DNA of 64,000 nt from Siphonodentalium dalli (lineage: Eukaryota > Mollusca > Scaphopoda > Gadilida > Siphonodentaliidae), in NCBI GenBank assembly GCA_032622095.1, contig CP136066.1, forward strand, positions 93,703,319 through 93,767,318, in the 5' to 3' direction. Positions within the stretch are counted from its first letter, which is position 1. Each line of letters begins with the position of its first letter. The notes beneath the pieces are model-generated. The model saw only the letters and a program-made list of their open reading frames with translations. It ran no database searches and was not told where the DNA came from. This document shows positions 32,853-47,800 of the stretch, in pieces. Made by a program: the position numbers and the translations under genes.

Positions 32853-35800
32853 GTGAGTTGTATGATAAGTACCAATACTAAAGACACTTCATTTTCAAGC
32901 CTCAAGATATTATGCTGTGTATTTATTATCCCCCCACAAACGAAGTTTGAGGGGGATATAGGAATGGGCTATGTCCGTCGGTCATCCGTGAGTCTGTCTG
33001 TGAGTCCATCCATCCATAACAACTTTAAAGCTCTATATCTTGGTCATCGACAGTTGGATTTTAATGTTCTTCGGTATGCTGAATGAACCAACCTTCGGGA
33101 AAAGAGTATTAACAAAAGCGGGTTTCGTCCATTGATTCTTTTCCCGGAGTTATGCCCCTTATTCAGTAATGGGACTTACTTACTCTTTACATGACTAAAT
33201 CATTTGGCACACCCTACAGGCCACATCCCTCATCCGATTGTCACCAAACTGCATATGGATTTTTGGCGTGGCCTCTAGACGGGAGCTGTCAACTTTTTCC
33301 CAGAATTGTTTTAAAACATGGCCACCAGCAGCCATCTTGTTTATTTGGAAATTTTGATTTTTTGTTTGTCAGTGCATGTATCTCAACCAATGGTTATAGG
33401 ATCTAAATGAAATTTTGTTTGGAGGTTCACCATCATGACCGCTTTCAAAAGTGAGGCAAATGACATTGTTCACATTTTCCATTTTAGAGTTATCCTTTGT
33501 TTATATACATGCAGATATCTCAGCCATGGGTTATCGGATCTGAATAAAATTTGGTATGGATGTTTGCCACCACGATTGGTTTCCAAACACAAATGACGTT
33601 GTTTGCATTTTCATTTTGTCATTTCTTAATTTGTCATAAACCAGATGGTCAAAATTGTGCGCTCCATCTTATGAGACACTAGTTGTTATAATGTGTACTG
33701 AAAATGCATTTGGAATTGATCATTTGAAGAATCTTACACTTAGTTACTGCAAGCTGGTTCAATAACGAACTAACAACTATTTTCACACTTTTCTTATGTT
33801 TATAGATTAAATAATATGTTTGATATAAGATGCTAATTTAAATACACACTGTGATACCGACAAACTGTCTTAACTTTTATCATAACCTTGATATGGCAAC
33901 AGAAATTTAATAGCCTGGTTTATGAGCCTCGCCTACATCTTTTTCCCAGTGTTGTAAATAACATGTTTAATTATATGGTTGGTTTAGGTTTTCGCTGATT
34001 AAAATAATTAACATATGGTCAGAGTGTTGATGAAAATATTTGATGGCAGACGATTTCACCTTCTTTTTCAATATTGTCCCCCAACATTTCGTCGGAGGAC
34101 TATATTAATGATCCTTGTCGTACCGTGCATCCATCCATTTGTCCGTCCATCTGGAACTTTGTCCGAGTCTGTATTCTGTCATTTTCTGGTAAATTTGTTT
34201 AAACTTGGTACATATATCAACCAGCATGGGAACCTGCGCACCTGCGATTTTTAGTTCGGTTGGTATCAATTTGGCGAAGTTATTGCCATTTTTTGACATA
34301 GAATCGTACATTCTGGGACACATCTTTTGTCTGAGCCTGAATTCCGTCATTTTCCAGTCAATTTTTTAAAAACATGGTACAGATGTCAACCAGCATGGGA
34401 ACCTGCACACCATTTTGAGTTCAGTCGGAGTCATTTTGGTGGAGTTATTGCACATATAATCATAGATTCTGGGATGCATCTTTGTCCGAACCTGTAGTCT
34501 TAGAATTTTGTTGATATTGTGCCAATTTGAGGTTATATTGAGACTTTTAACCATTCCATGACTGGAGCTTCCTGAAATCTTGAGGAAATCCAGTGCCAAT
34601 GCATTTTCTTATATATGCGAGTCTCCCATGGGGAGCCTCGCATATAAAAGAGAATACATTGGCCTAACAATATATACCTTGACCTTGTAAGCCAGTGCAT
34701 TCTCTTACATATGCAAGGCTTCCTGAATCCTATGTGAGACTCGCATATATAAGAGAATGGTCTTTAATGCTGCACCAGCGCAGCTCCCGCCATGAAAGAG
34801 TTAAGCGCTTTTTCAGATTTGGTTATTTGTATGCAGCTCAGTTATAAGACAATGCACAAGTATTTATTCCATATAATATATTTCTATAAAGCCTCCGCTT
34901 TTTTTTACAGTTTTTTTAGAAGAAATACTTCTATTTTAAAAATGTTTTTACTTTGAGTAAAACATATCACATGAGTAAAACTGCGGAGCTGTGTTTATGT
35001 GTTAAATATTACATTGCTTGTTGCTAATTTCAGTGACGATGATGAAAAGCTGTTGATAGATGATGATACCATTGAACCTTATGAGAATGAAGTGAGTTCA
35101 ATCTATTGATATAGAATCCAATGTCTGTCATAGCTCTATCAAGTTTTTCGCATGAGGCCTAATAAAATAATATCTGTGTTTCCGCTAACGGGGTCCCAAA
35201 AATGTTGGGTCGGTAGGTAAACTTTTTTTTTTTTTTAACCTATTTTGGCGGGGCAACTTTTTGGGATAATATTTGTCTGCGATTCATGATCAAGCAACAT
35301 TACTCATTTGTTCAATTTGAGTTTGCATCAGTAGAGGCAGTCACAGTTTTTTTTGTAATTTTTGCATGGCTCCCATGGCATGTGTTGATGCCAAATTGGA
35401 TTTGAGAAGAAATTAAAACACTTAAGGTTGTTGTTATACATTTTATTCAGGCATGTTTTCCATAGGGCCTGGCTACCACTGGGGTTAGACCGTACCGTCG
35501 GAGCCATTCCCGTTGGCGTTACATGTGAACTGTGCCACCTTCACACCAAACGTGTTAACCACATCACCCACAATACACAAGGTTCAATTTTGAAAACATC
35601 TGCCGACTTCAGTTCCGTTTAACACTCAATCAGAATTTGATTTTCGTCAAGTCGCGGGCCATGATTCTGTTGGAAAACATTCAAAAATGTGCTGGAATAA
35701 GGTATTGTGCACAATCAGTTACTGGCATCAATGTGTATGCATTTGAAGAATTTCAATGCCAACACACTGCTCACGACCGTTTGCAACACCATGTCCGTGT

Positions 35801-38800
35801 TGGCTAATATTTCTGCATTTCGTACATCATTTCTAAAGTTTTGATTTGAAAACTTTACAAACTTCAACCACGTGGTTACTTCCGGTAAAGTATAGTTTCC
35901 GGAATATTTCGGTGCAGTGAGTATACTCTCCGGTCGCCAGCTGGTGTCCAGACATATATATGCCTACTGTTACGATGTCAGACTAATTAATGTCGTATAC
36001 AAGTAGGCCTATATACCCGTGCGCCTATTATTTCCCCTCTTTTTTTGGTACCGTACGTATCTAAATCCGCGACCGCATGAGTTTACATGCGCGCTATATG
36101 AAAGAAGTTGTGAGGAACACGGTCAAGTTTATCGTGACGGCCTTTCGCTTTAGAAGTTTTATATAGGCCCGTGGCAACTTTTCCCTTATATACCCCTTCT
36201 ATAGCATAATCAATGTTTCAATACAGTGGATCGAAACAAACATTAGCATTTCATGGACATAACACGTCTATATATTAATAGAAGTGTAGTGAAATAGGGA
36301 TCTCGTCGATTCGTCCCTGGTACGAAACGACTTCGATTCGTCCCAACTTAGAAATTTACTTTTATTGATTCGTCCTATATAGGCTACTATGGTTGTTTCG
36401 TACCCCGAATAGAATTATACAACCAGCTAATAAATTTAATATCATAACTTTCCATTGTATTAACATGCTAAAATGTGTTCACTTATGAGTACTGACAGGT
36501 TGTTTTCACAACACGAAGACCACGGAGGGTCTCCCGTCTGAGTAGGCATCATATTGTTTTTACAAGTCGACGCTCATGGGTGACCACTGGTCTCATGTGC
36601 CGATGACCACTGTTCAGTGATCAAACGGAATGTATTTGTAACAATAACAGTTCCGTAATCCGATTGTAGCTAGGCCTACATGCAATCATTAACTCGAGAT
36701 TGCCTGCACGGTGGGGATTGCGATTCGCGATTTTCTCGAGGAACGATTTCCGATTACGGCATTCGCCCGTGACGCTACGAAAATATAGCAGAGGTGTTTC
36801 GAATGCCCATTGACAGCTAACGTAAACGAACGATCGGGCCCGATTGGCCGATTGTGGTTGGGTGATAATAATTATTATTATAATTGGGCCGTCCGACAAT
36901 TGGTCAATCTCGTGCATTTTCGTGCAACGAGATCTCGCGATCGGCCGACCACATGACACCGTCTCCTGTCCGTCTGTAGACGCAGTATACATCGCGTGTT
37001 TCTGCTGCAAGGTACCCACTCAAAGCACCACGTGATATCAATTTAAATTAACTTCGTAGTTTATATATTTTTTTATGTTTTGAAAACCCAATAAAATGGG
37101 GGCAGTCGGCGACTTTTTGGGCGGTCGGTCGGGTTAGCAGAAACAGTGTATTTTTTTTTTAGGCCTGATTATTATAACATTGAACCCATATGTTCGATTT
37201 AGTACAAATATGGACCACATCTTGCAGTGTATCTTAGAAGACAATGCACAAAATATCACACCATTGGTCAAATAAAAACTGAAATCAAACTTTTCCCAAA
37301 GGTTGTTAACATGATTTTTTAACCTGCATGACATTCATACAAGATAGCTCAATGGGATTTTCCCAAGATTGCTGTACATTCACATCAGTTGTCTGGATAT
37401 CTTAAGTATTAAATTCATCTTGTTTTTTCATAGGTTGATGAGGAGGAAGAGGACGCTCTCCTTTCTATTAATGGAGATCGCGTGAATGCTGGTCTCGAGA
37501 ATGAAGCTCCACAGGACACAACAGCTGAAGAGCCAATCAGTGATCAGAGCGAGAATGAGCAGTCTCGGTCTTCAGAATACGAAGAGATAGAGTTAGTACT
37601 ACAGTGAACCCATTCCATACTAAATGGATTCTCCCATTCAGTTGTAAAAGTATACATTGGAATGGTCTATTATTCATTTGGAGGGGTGTTCGTGTGATAT
37701 AATCAGACAACAGCTAATACAATTGCAGAATAAGTCCTATTTATTTAGGTAAATGTTCAGATAATAAGTTCAAATCAAAAGATGTTTGTTGAACTTATTA
37801 TCTGAACATTTCCAAAGGGATAACTACTCATCAATGAGTGTTCAGTATAGAAAGGCATAACAAATTCTTCAAACGAGACAGGACCAGTGGCTCCAACAAA
37901 ATATATTTCATGCTCATATGCTACCCATTTATTCATAAAACACACAATTTCATTAACCCTTTCAGTACCAAGCAAGTCCGATTTTTGTATCAACCCATAT
38001 TTCCTTGATCATTTTTCAAATTTATTGATTATAATAATGTGATACATTGATGGAAAGAGCTCTTAGAGCTCTTTCCATCAATGTATCACATTATTGTAAT
38101 CAATAAATTTGAAAAATGATCAAGGAAATATGGGTTGATACAAAAATCGGACTTGGCACTGAAAGGGTTAAAGCTACCAAACTGACAAGCTTGTTGGAAA
38201 GCTCACATACTCAACTAGTGCAAGTATTGATTTATTTCCTAAGATAGGAAGTTGTTAGAACATATTTGCACACTTCTCCACAATGACACTTTAGTTTTTA
38301 TTATGGTATTCTTAAAGTGTCACATAATTATTTTTTTCTGCTCACTGGATCGACCCTGTCTACTTATTCTTATTGAGATCTGCCAAAAAAAAATATATAT
38401 ATATAAAAAAAAGTAAAATTAGCATTTTCACTCATGGGCAGTTGTAATATGAGACCCATGCTCTCGAGATATTCTTACCTGTTTGAGGTTAAAACTATTT
38501 ATACAGATGGGTACATCTCAGAATTATTTTTCTATACTAGTAGTCATACTTGATAGTCATTAAGTGTCTTGCCTCAATGCAACAATGTAAAGAAAGCCTT
38601 ATGGGTAAAAATACATTATTAATAACCGGCACCCTAAGATAATTTGCCTGAGTCTAAAGAGTTCAATTGAAAAGCTATTGAAGTCATAGAATTTATGACA
38701 ACTGAAGAAAACCAGGATCCAATTTTTTGGCACGGAACAATAAAGAGCATTCATGAGTTTCTATGATTTTTTAAATTCTTTTCAGAGTATATAAAATCGA

Positions 38801-41800
38801 TGCATATTGTTTCATGTATTCATCGACCTATTTTGATCATCAGAACGTGAAAATAGTGAGAAAATGCTTTTTTCAAATTTGAGACTTAAAATGAATTAGT
38901 CGCTTTAAGAAAAATAACTTGAAATCTTTGATATGGATTATTTACATTTTATTTCTTAAGCTGTTATGTACAATTCCAGTCTAACTTCCTTCATCCTCAA
39001 AGCATAGTTATTTATTTTGATTCTGCTGATCAATGTGTTCAGGCACCAAAATCTAGTCACGTACATCACTTTTTACCTCATGGAACACCAGCTGTGATAT
39101 GTACACTTGTCCAAAGAATATCATTTTGTTATTGAAAAATTTATCAAATATATGTTTATTTTGTCAATACAGGTTTGACCTTCATGATGATGGAACATTT
39201 TCTATAGACAACGATCTATATAAATACAATGAAACTTTTGAGGTGAGATTTATCAAAATGTGTAATTCCTTGTATAATTTATCATTGCTATAAATCTTGA
39301 TAAAAAGAAACAAATTAATATAACCCTAAGGTCAATAGATATAACATTATCATACTGGCCTAATAAATTGACCAATAAGAATGGTGATCTACTGATAGGA
39401 GATGAGGGCATATTAGGTTCACCTTGATTAACACCGATCCCATATTGAAAGCCCCAGGGGGTATATGGATTCATATGGAATCGATAGATGCCATCTTGTT
39501 TTTCTTGGAACTCTGCCACCTCGGGGATATTTTCGGTGTATTTTGGCGTCAAGAAAAGAGATCTGTCAGAAATCATTTTCTTCAAATTTAATGACACAGT
39601 ACGATGTACTAAAAACCTGCACATGACATATTTGAGGAATTCTAAAGACTCATAAATTAACTATCAAACTCAATTTGTTTTCCTACTTCTGGTGATTAGC
39701 CATTGACTCAATGCTTTGACGTTCAATGCTCATGAATCGTCACTGTTACTTTACATATAAGTTAACCCTTTACCCAACAAAACGGCCAAAAACGCCCAAA
39801 TAAAGCTTCAACAGCCTAAAATATCTTCGGTCTGTCTCAATAACACCATACAAATATGGATATCATTGGAACCGGTTCATTGACCACATTGTGATGGTTA
39901 CAGTTATGCCCTGTGCCAATGCATTCTCTTATATATGCGAGTCGACCATAGGTCGCCTCGCATATATAAGAGAATGCATTGGCCTAAAAAAAAAAATTCT
40001 ACATTCTTTGACAATTTTATCATTTTTAATATGTGTTAAGCCAATGCATTCTCTTATATATGCGAGGCGACCTATGGTCGACTCGCATATATAAGAGAAT
40101 GCATTGGCACAGGGCCGTTCTGTTGGGTAAAGGGTTAATGGCCATAGACTACACATTTAACTTACTAGAATCTATTGAACTAATTGAAGTAATTAAAATT
40201 CTCACCTGGAAAGCAAGATAAAATCATTACAGAACTCTTAGTTGCTGGCTACGGTGACATATGAGGCTTAGGGAGATTAATATCGTGCTCGGCTCGCACC
40301 TCACCCGATATTAATCTCACTTCGCTTCATATGACATTGTATCCGACAACAATTCGCCCTGTAATTTATATTATAGGGCCCTGTGAATCTGGGGTTTACA
40401 GTCAAGTCGAATCTCAAATCAAATCAAGGTTGAGATTCGCAAATCAAATATCAAATTGAATATATACAAGAGCCAAACATGGGTATCAAAACACCAGTTT
40501 CAGCTAACCTGATAACAATACCAGTCTTGTTATTAAACCTAGAAAATTTACTGCCCAAAACCATGGGTTAGAGTCCAATTCAGCAGTAGTTTTATGTGTA
40601 TTGGGGCAAAATGGGATTTGCACTTACAAGGGCGTTCGATGGTTGATGGAGCATGTTTCAACAAATAAGACTCGCCGTAAAAGGCAAAGAAATCTTCAAA
40701 TTATAAAAGTTGGTACAGTTTGTGTTTTGAAAATTATGACATTGTAATTCTGAGAGTACATTTCAAAAATGTCTAGACTAGAATATCTCTTAGTAATCAA
40801 GATTGATCGCATTTGTAAAATGTTTTCAATGACTGCCTACATTTGGATGTATTGTACAAATTAATGCAGCTAGACAAAAGAAATGAGTTTGGCTAAAATT
40901 TCAGTTATAGTGTTGTGAAGCACTCTGGAAGGGTGATCACATAGAAATTAAGAATAATCTTGCTCAAAGTAGTTATTTGTTAGGAATATTAATCCAAATT
41001 GACGATACACACTGTCATTCGTATATATTAATTAATTGCAATGACTCTCGATGCAAAATCATTAGTGTTAGAAAAACGCTTATAAATATTTACAATTGGG
41101 CATAGTTCAGACAATGTTTTCTATGGAGTGGTATGGTCGATTTCTTTGATATTTTTGACTATGTTAGTAGAATCCTAGATTACCCAGGTTGACAAAGCGC
41201 CTGAGTACTAACTTATCAATTACACGCCACCGAACAAGTCCATAATATGTCTTTAAATTTTAAATTTAGATTAAGACATCTTCAACATTTTGTTCTTTTG
41301 TCATCCACAAGAAAGGTGATTAAAAAGTTCTACAATCGACTTAAATCAAATTTATTCCTGAAGCTTCGCAGGGTCCTAATATAACTGTACTGGATTCATT
41401 TTGTACATTTGTCTGTCTGTTTGCCTGTCCATCTGATTTGGCTTATATCTTAGCCATTAGTTGTTGGATCTGATTCAAATTGTCATGTAATTTAGAATCG
41501 GGACTACCGTAATGACAAAACAAAAAATTCCAGATATAAGAAGAAGAATAATTCTAGAATGGAAAATGTGAAAATGTCATTGGCCTCTCTTTTTAAAGCA
41601 GTCATAATCTCCATATTGGGATCAGATAACTAATGGGTGGAAATAAAACCACTATTTCCAAATGAACAAAGAATGATAACTCTAGAATTATTATATTAAA
41701 AAATATGCAAATGAAATCATTTGGGTAGCCATGTTTAAAATTGGTTTGTAGGGAGAGGATAGTAAACTGTATTTTTAATTATGGTTCCATATCCACTTCA

Positions 41801-44800
41801 AATCTATCAAAGTTGTCATGTTGTGGAATGTTTTGTCAAGAGACCATTAATTATGTAAATTATCTCTTCAGGACTCTAAATCATATAAAAGTGAAGCAAT
41901 ACAAAGTGATGATGATGATGAAGATGACGATGATGATAGGTGGGGAAAGTTTAAATCGGAAAGAGCACAGACAGAGCACACCAAGAAGACGAAGCCTCCT
42001 GACATACCAGATACATTAGGTGTGTACTAAATCTTAGCATTAACTCAGGGGAACCACTTAAACACCTACATACCATAGTAGTTGGGTGTGTAATGAATGT
42101 AGCAGTAACTCCGGGGAATGACTTAAACCCTACAGACCAGAGTTATGTAATGAATGTTAGCAATAACTGAGGCGGATGACTTAACTTCCTGACATACCAG
42201 ATATGTTTGGAGTATAATGGATGTTAGCAATAACTCAAGTGAATGACTCAACCATTTAATCCTTTCTTTACAATATACTCATTGACAACTACTTCCCTTA
42301 GTAAATGTTCAGATAATAAGTTCAACTGATGACCATTTGTTGAACTTATTATCTGAACAGTATGTCCGATGTCTGCAGACTTCCACAGTGTGACACTTAA
42401 GACAATGTCTGCAGCAATTTGTTTCATTCATTTTTGCACAAAATAGTGGCACATTCTGAAATTTGCCTCGTGTATAAAATAGCAGACATAATTTCTTTTT
42501 ACCTCGGCTCGGCCGATAGCCGATAGGTCTGAAACAGCAATGGATTTATGGATAATTATATGTTGTAAAATCGTAATTCCAAGCAATCTATATAATCTAT
42601 CTTTGAATGCCTATCAGCCATGCTATCTTCAGAGAAACCTGTCTAAACAAGCCTTGAAATAGGGTGTCTGTCATTTGCAGAATGAAGTCCCCAGAGGGTG
42701 AATTTAGTGATTATGTGGGCTAGCATCACCAAATTCACCCTCTGGGAACCTCATTCTGCAAATGACAGACACACTATTTCAAGGCTTGTGTCTAAATTTC
42801 TAATTGTGCATAAATTGGAGATTTAGTTTTATTGTCTTTGAAAACTTCTGGATATATGTGTAGGTTATATCATGGTGGTAATCTTATATGAAAAATATCC
42901 ACAAGTCTTTGTCAAATGGTTATTTGAGGAACCAATTACTACTGTGATATAACTTACTTATAGAACATAATAGGAAAATGATAATTGCCCAAGGTTTGCT
43001 GTGATTAACCCTTTACCCAACAGAACGGCCCTGTGCCAATGCATTCTCTTATATATGCGAGTCGACCATACCATAGGTTGCCTCGCATATATAAGAGAAT
43101 GCATTGGCTTAACACATATTAAAAATGATAAAATTGTCAAAGAATGTAGAAAAATATCATAAAAATTGTTTAAAAATGTAAGAAAAAATTATAAAATTGT
43201 TAAAGAATGTAAGAAAAAATGGTAAAATGTGTTAAAAATTTTTTTTTTTAGGCCAATGCATTCTCTTATATATGCGAGGCGACCTATGGTCGACTCGCAT
43301 ATATAAGAGAATGCATTGGCACAGGGCATAACTATAACCATCACAATGTGGTCAATGAACCGGTTCCAATGATATCCATATTTGTATGGTGTTATTGAGA
43401 CAGACCGAAGATATTTTAGGCTGTTGAAGCTTTATATGGGCGTTTTTGGCCGGTTTGTTGGGTAAAGGGTTAACATTCTTTTGGATGTTGCAAATATTCT
43501 TTAATTAATGACCACTCGCTTTGCTAGACCTGGACACAATGTTTTTTAAAATCAAAAACATATATACAATTATTATTTAATTTCAACATTTTCTAGTACA
43601 TGTAGGTTCATGCTTTTAGCTGCCTCTGGCCCTGACACACACATCCCTGTTGGTAGGCCGCTGCTTTGATAATGTTTGAAACATCTGTCTGCGCTTGCAT
43701 ATTTGCATTTTCTTGTCATTTATCTGTGTTGCTACTTAATTGGTCAATCATTGCATGATAGTCGTTTCACACCTATCCAATGAATTAGATCACAAATATA
43801 CCACCACATCTCTTCGCCACAAAGAAAGGTGTTAATGAAGCACAGTTTTAAAAATAGAGTTGTGCTATAATTGTAAATTGAACTTTTTGATGAGGTCCTG
43901 ATTGGGTGGTGAGGGATGTGCCTGAGAACACAGTATTTTTTATTTGGTATTATATATAGATTTTTATTTTATACTCTACAATGGTTTATAATATAAGTTA
44001 CAGTTAAATCAGGGTGATATAGATATTGTTATCCCTGGATAAAGGGGATATAGAAATGATGAAGGGGATATAGAAATGTTTACTTTCATACTACCCAGTG
44101 CGTGAGCAACTGATTCACTTACGCATTGCAAAAATATTTAAAAACTCTCAATAATCGGTAGAGTTAACCTTGCTTTCATTTATCACAATAAAAATAGTTT
44201 TGTGCAGAAATTCAACTTATTTATGGGAAAATCAATGGATTAATATGGGAACTATATATCTCTGTTGCGGGCAGTGTAGTAAGACAGTAAGTACATAAAG
44301 ATCAGCTGTTGGCTTTGGTGCATCGATAGGAGGTGATTACGAATAAAATTATTCTTTTAAATTGTGAATTTCTTAGGAAACGCGAATAATAAAAAGAAAA
44401 TCTAGTGTTTTATAGTGAATACCAAAAATCTCATTCATGACAAAGACAAATGTTTATTTTTACCCGTGGCAAGTCGCTTATAAAAATAAACATTTGTCTG
44501 TCACTTATGACAGGTATCCGTAAACGGTATCCACACAAAAACACTAAATATGTTCTGAACATTCAGGGTTTCTGCTAGAGGGGTAGTGGTCCCATTTAGG
44601 GTCCCTTTCCCAAGCCCATATTTCCTCTCAGACACATTCCCCTACAGTAATGCCCTAAATAATCAACTCCTTAACCACTGGAGAATTCTGGATAACTTTT
44701 CAGGATTTAGTCGGAAATATGGCTTGTTGCCATTCATCGGAAAGCTCTCAGTGAGAGATTTCCGATGAATGGCAACAAGCCATATTTCCAATTAAATCCA

Positions 44801-47800
44801 ATTTCCCAAACTGCTAGTGGACACCCTGGAACATTGTATGTGCCTTGAACAATAGATCTACAGAATAGTGAGGAGATAGGTCTAACTCTTGTGTTTACAG
44901 ATCACCAGCTGCTGTCTAACCTTCCCTTCCCTTCCTCACATTATCAGAATATAACTCGTGAGGAAAGGGAAAGACATTTGAGGGCTAATGCTAAGCAAAT
45001 ATTAGAAAATGTGCAGGTGATGGTTTGGTCGTCTAAGCATTCAGGCAGTCAATCTATCCCAGGTGACCAGCATAAATGATCAAACTAAAACTCATTTGAT
45101 TTATTTTTCACTTTTAATTTTTTGTGTATGCAGGGTTTTCGCTGGAGGGGAAGAGGTCCCCTTTAATGATTCCTTTCTCCTCGCCAATATTTCCCCCTCC
45201 AGGCACATTACCCAACTAATGCCTTACATGCCTTCATCATCTGTGTATCTCCCACTGGATAAAACCAACAGGGAAGGGAAAACTAGAAATGTTATTTGTC
45301 AGTTATTGCTGACCAATGGTGATTCATTCTACTCATTTTTTGGAAAAATAATTCTCTTCAAGGATAAACACATTGACAATTATTGCCTATGTTTGAAAGA
45401 TTTCAAAGTCAACAAAGCTAAAATCCATGCATTTGATTCTTCCTGGTTACATCGCGGTTACTTTGTAAAATAAAACATATTGCTATCCCGATTTGTACTG
45501 ATAATGTAGTAGACCAAGTCTTCTCGGCCCACAGCAGCTTGGAATATCGGTTGTGTTGATTCCGTTTTGGACCGGGTCCCGTCACCTTACTCTACTATAA
45601 CAGACTTTATGCCCAGAATCGTGGGCAGGAGTTATCTTACTTGTATGTATTTGTATTATGTCAAATGGACACTTTGCATATATGAACATAGAGGGCAGCC
45701 TTTCCCAAGCATGATGATATCAAACATGCGTATATCAGAGGTCCGTTGAATGTCAAAGCAACAAGATTTATAAGTAACAAAGCCTTCTTTTCCAGAGAAT
45801 TTTAATTTTGTCACGCTATCAGAAAATGTATCTAAATAATATATTAAACGATTGTATCATCCGCTTATCTTTTACTTTCATGGTAAATGATATATAATTT
45901 TGAAGACAGACTAATCATGGACATGTCAGATGATTAATCACATTCAGGGGTTCACTTGAGTGCCAGGGCTTCAAGTGTAAATGTAGTATGTCTTTTCAAT
46001 GAGATTCTGTTATAGAAAAATAACGAGATGGGACTCAGTACAAAACAGCATCAACACAACCCATATCCCCAGCTGTTGTGGATGAGAAGAATTGGTCTAA
46101 TCATGAAGATGAGATGTTTTTGATAGGAATATTTTATGGCATAACAATGTTTTCATGAATTTTGGGAAGTCAGACATATACCAATCATATTTTAACAGTT
46201 TTCTCTGCCATTGTTGGTGAATTACGGTAAATTCTCATTTATTTTACCTACTGATTTAATTTGACGTTTGCGTCACAAAATTTCCTCCTACAATATCCAA
46301 GCCTGCAAATAGTGTGTCTGTCATTTGCAGAATGAGGTCCACAGAGGGTGAAATTAGTGATGCTATCCCACACAGAGGGCTAGCATCACCAAATTCACCA
46401 TCTGGGGACCTCATTCTTCTTTGGCCTCATCTTCTGGGAAGTATCTATAGTCTCAAATTAACATGGTTTTTATTAACTTTTTCCCTTCTGGGAAGTTTCT
46501 ATATCCCCTAATTTGCAGAAGATAACAATAACAACAATCCAACTAATAGACGTGTAGACGAGCCGTCGGTAATTGCGCATCCGCACTGCAGGCGTAATTA
46601 GCACGTCGCGTGTACAAGCTTTTGTTGCCGGCTATCGAGAATATTAACGACGGGATTGTATTACTTAAGCATACAAAAGCTTGGTGAAAGTACTCGCTTC
46701 TCAAAACAATCAATGTGTGACTGGGGATTATTTACTGAAGCCAACATCTATTAGTCTGAACAATATGAAATACAACCCCAAATGGTCAACAGCATAATGC
46801 AAATATGTCTCTTAAAAGCTGGTTAAAAAGTGGTAAGATTGATTTTCGTCCTCCTACAACTCCTGGATTACCTGACCCGAACCATAGTTTGGATTATGAT
46901 ACTGCTCTACTTACGCAAGTAGCTAACGATTCTGTTGACAATAAACTCGGCTCCAATTCCTGTCAACAATCTCGAAAACGTGGCGAGTATGTGACTTACG
47001 ATGAGGAAACCCGTGCGAAAATTGCGAGTCATTCAATAGACAGTGGTGTTGCCAGTGCATCTCGAAAATATTCTGCGTTATTGAACAGGAAGGTTAGTGA
47101 AACAACAGTGGGGGTATGCGTGACCTGTAATTGTTGATGTGTTATTGTTATGTTATTTATATGGAGTTAGATTGATTAAACATTGTAATTAGACCGTAGC
47201 TACTCTTCCGTTAATGCACTCCCTGTTTGATAGAGTTACCTCCCTAGGCTTTGATATTAAATTGGGACAATAGAGTTACCTCCCACGTGACATTTCTTAT
47301 TTCTCAAAATCGATCTAGTTTCGAAGATTAATTTTTCATCGGGTTTTTAATTTCGTGGTTAGCAGCAACCACGAAAACCACGAAAATTGGACCCCCACGA
47401 ATAAATGTACTTTTACAGTACACCAGTATATGTTTGCTATGACAGATAAGATAAGATAAATTTTATTTAAAAGTCTGAGTTAAAACATTATTTATTGCTG
47501 AAGCTGCAATTGTACTGGAAGTTAGCATTACATATCAGTTGATGATTACATGAGTTTTAACTATACAATCTGGTTGTCTTGCAGTTTATAACTGTGTTCA
47601 AAGTCTAACTGAAATGCTGTTTTACTGGGGGGAGACGGCCCCGAGACGCACCCCAGATCGATGAGTCATTTACTCAGGGGAATTCAGATTACATGTACAT
47701 ATCAGTAGATGTTCAGAATTTTGGCTTAAATTAGGGACTGATATACATACGTTCACAGTTGAACTGAACATGTAAACCTTTCAGTTTGTCAAAAATAAAA

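Larger units (their letters stand above)
32853..35033 (+). other. Intron 1 of the RBM33-like gene
   Basis: 2.2 kb GT-AG intron. It contains a CCCCCACAAA-tipped element from about 32924, dispersed repeats, a tandem pair at 34160-34450 and a family C MITE at 34547-34804. Confidence 0.55.

Noticed and set aside
36621..37019. 132-codon open frame on the minus strand
   Set aside because: Lies inside the GTTTCYGCTA-ended element in intron 2. It includes a poly-Ile run made by an ATT repeat and has no domain.
44901..45016. The 116-bp form of the optional exon as a normal coding exon
   Set aside because: Joining its GTGATG donor to the 57371 exon gives a stop after one codon, while exon 5 joins 57371 directly in frame and restores the RBM33-like motif. 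It is kept only as a possible poison-exon form.
45063..45473. 136-codon open frame on the plus strand after the optional exon
   Set aside because: The signal-like start is hydrophobic by chance of AT-rich intron sequence. The frame crosses a CAGGGTTTTCGCTGG element end and shows no family resemblance.
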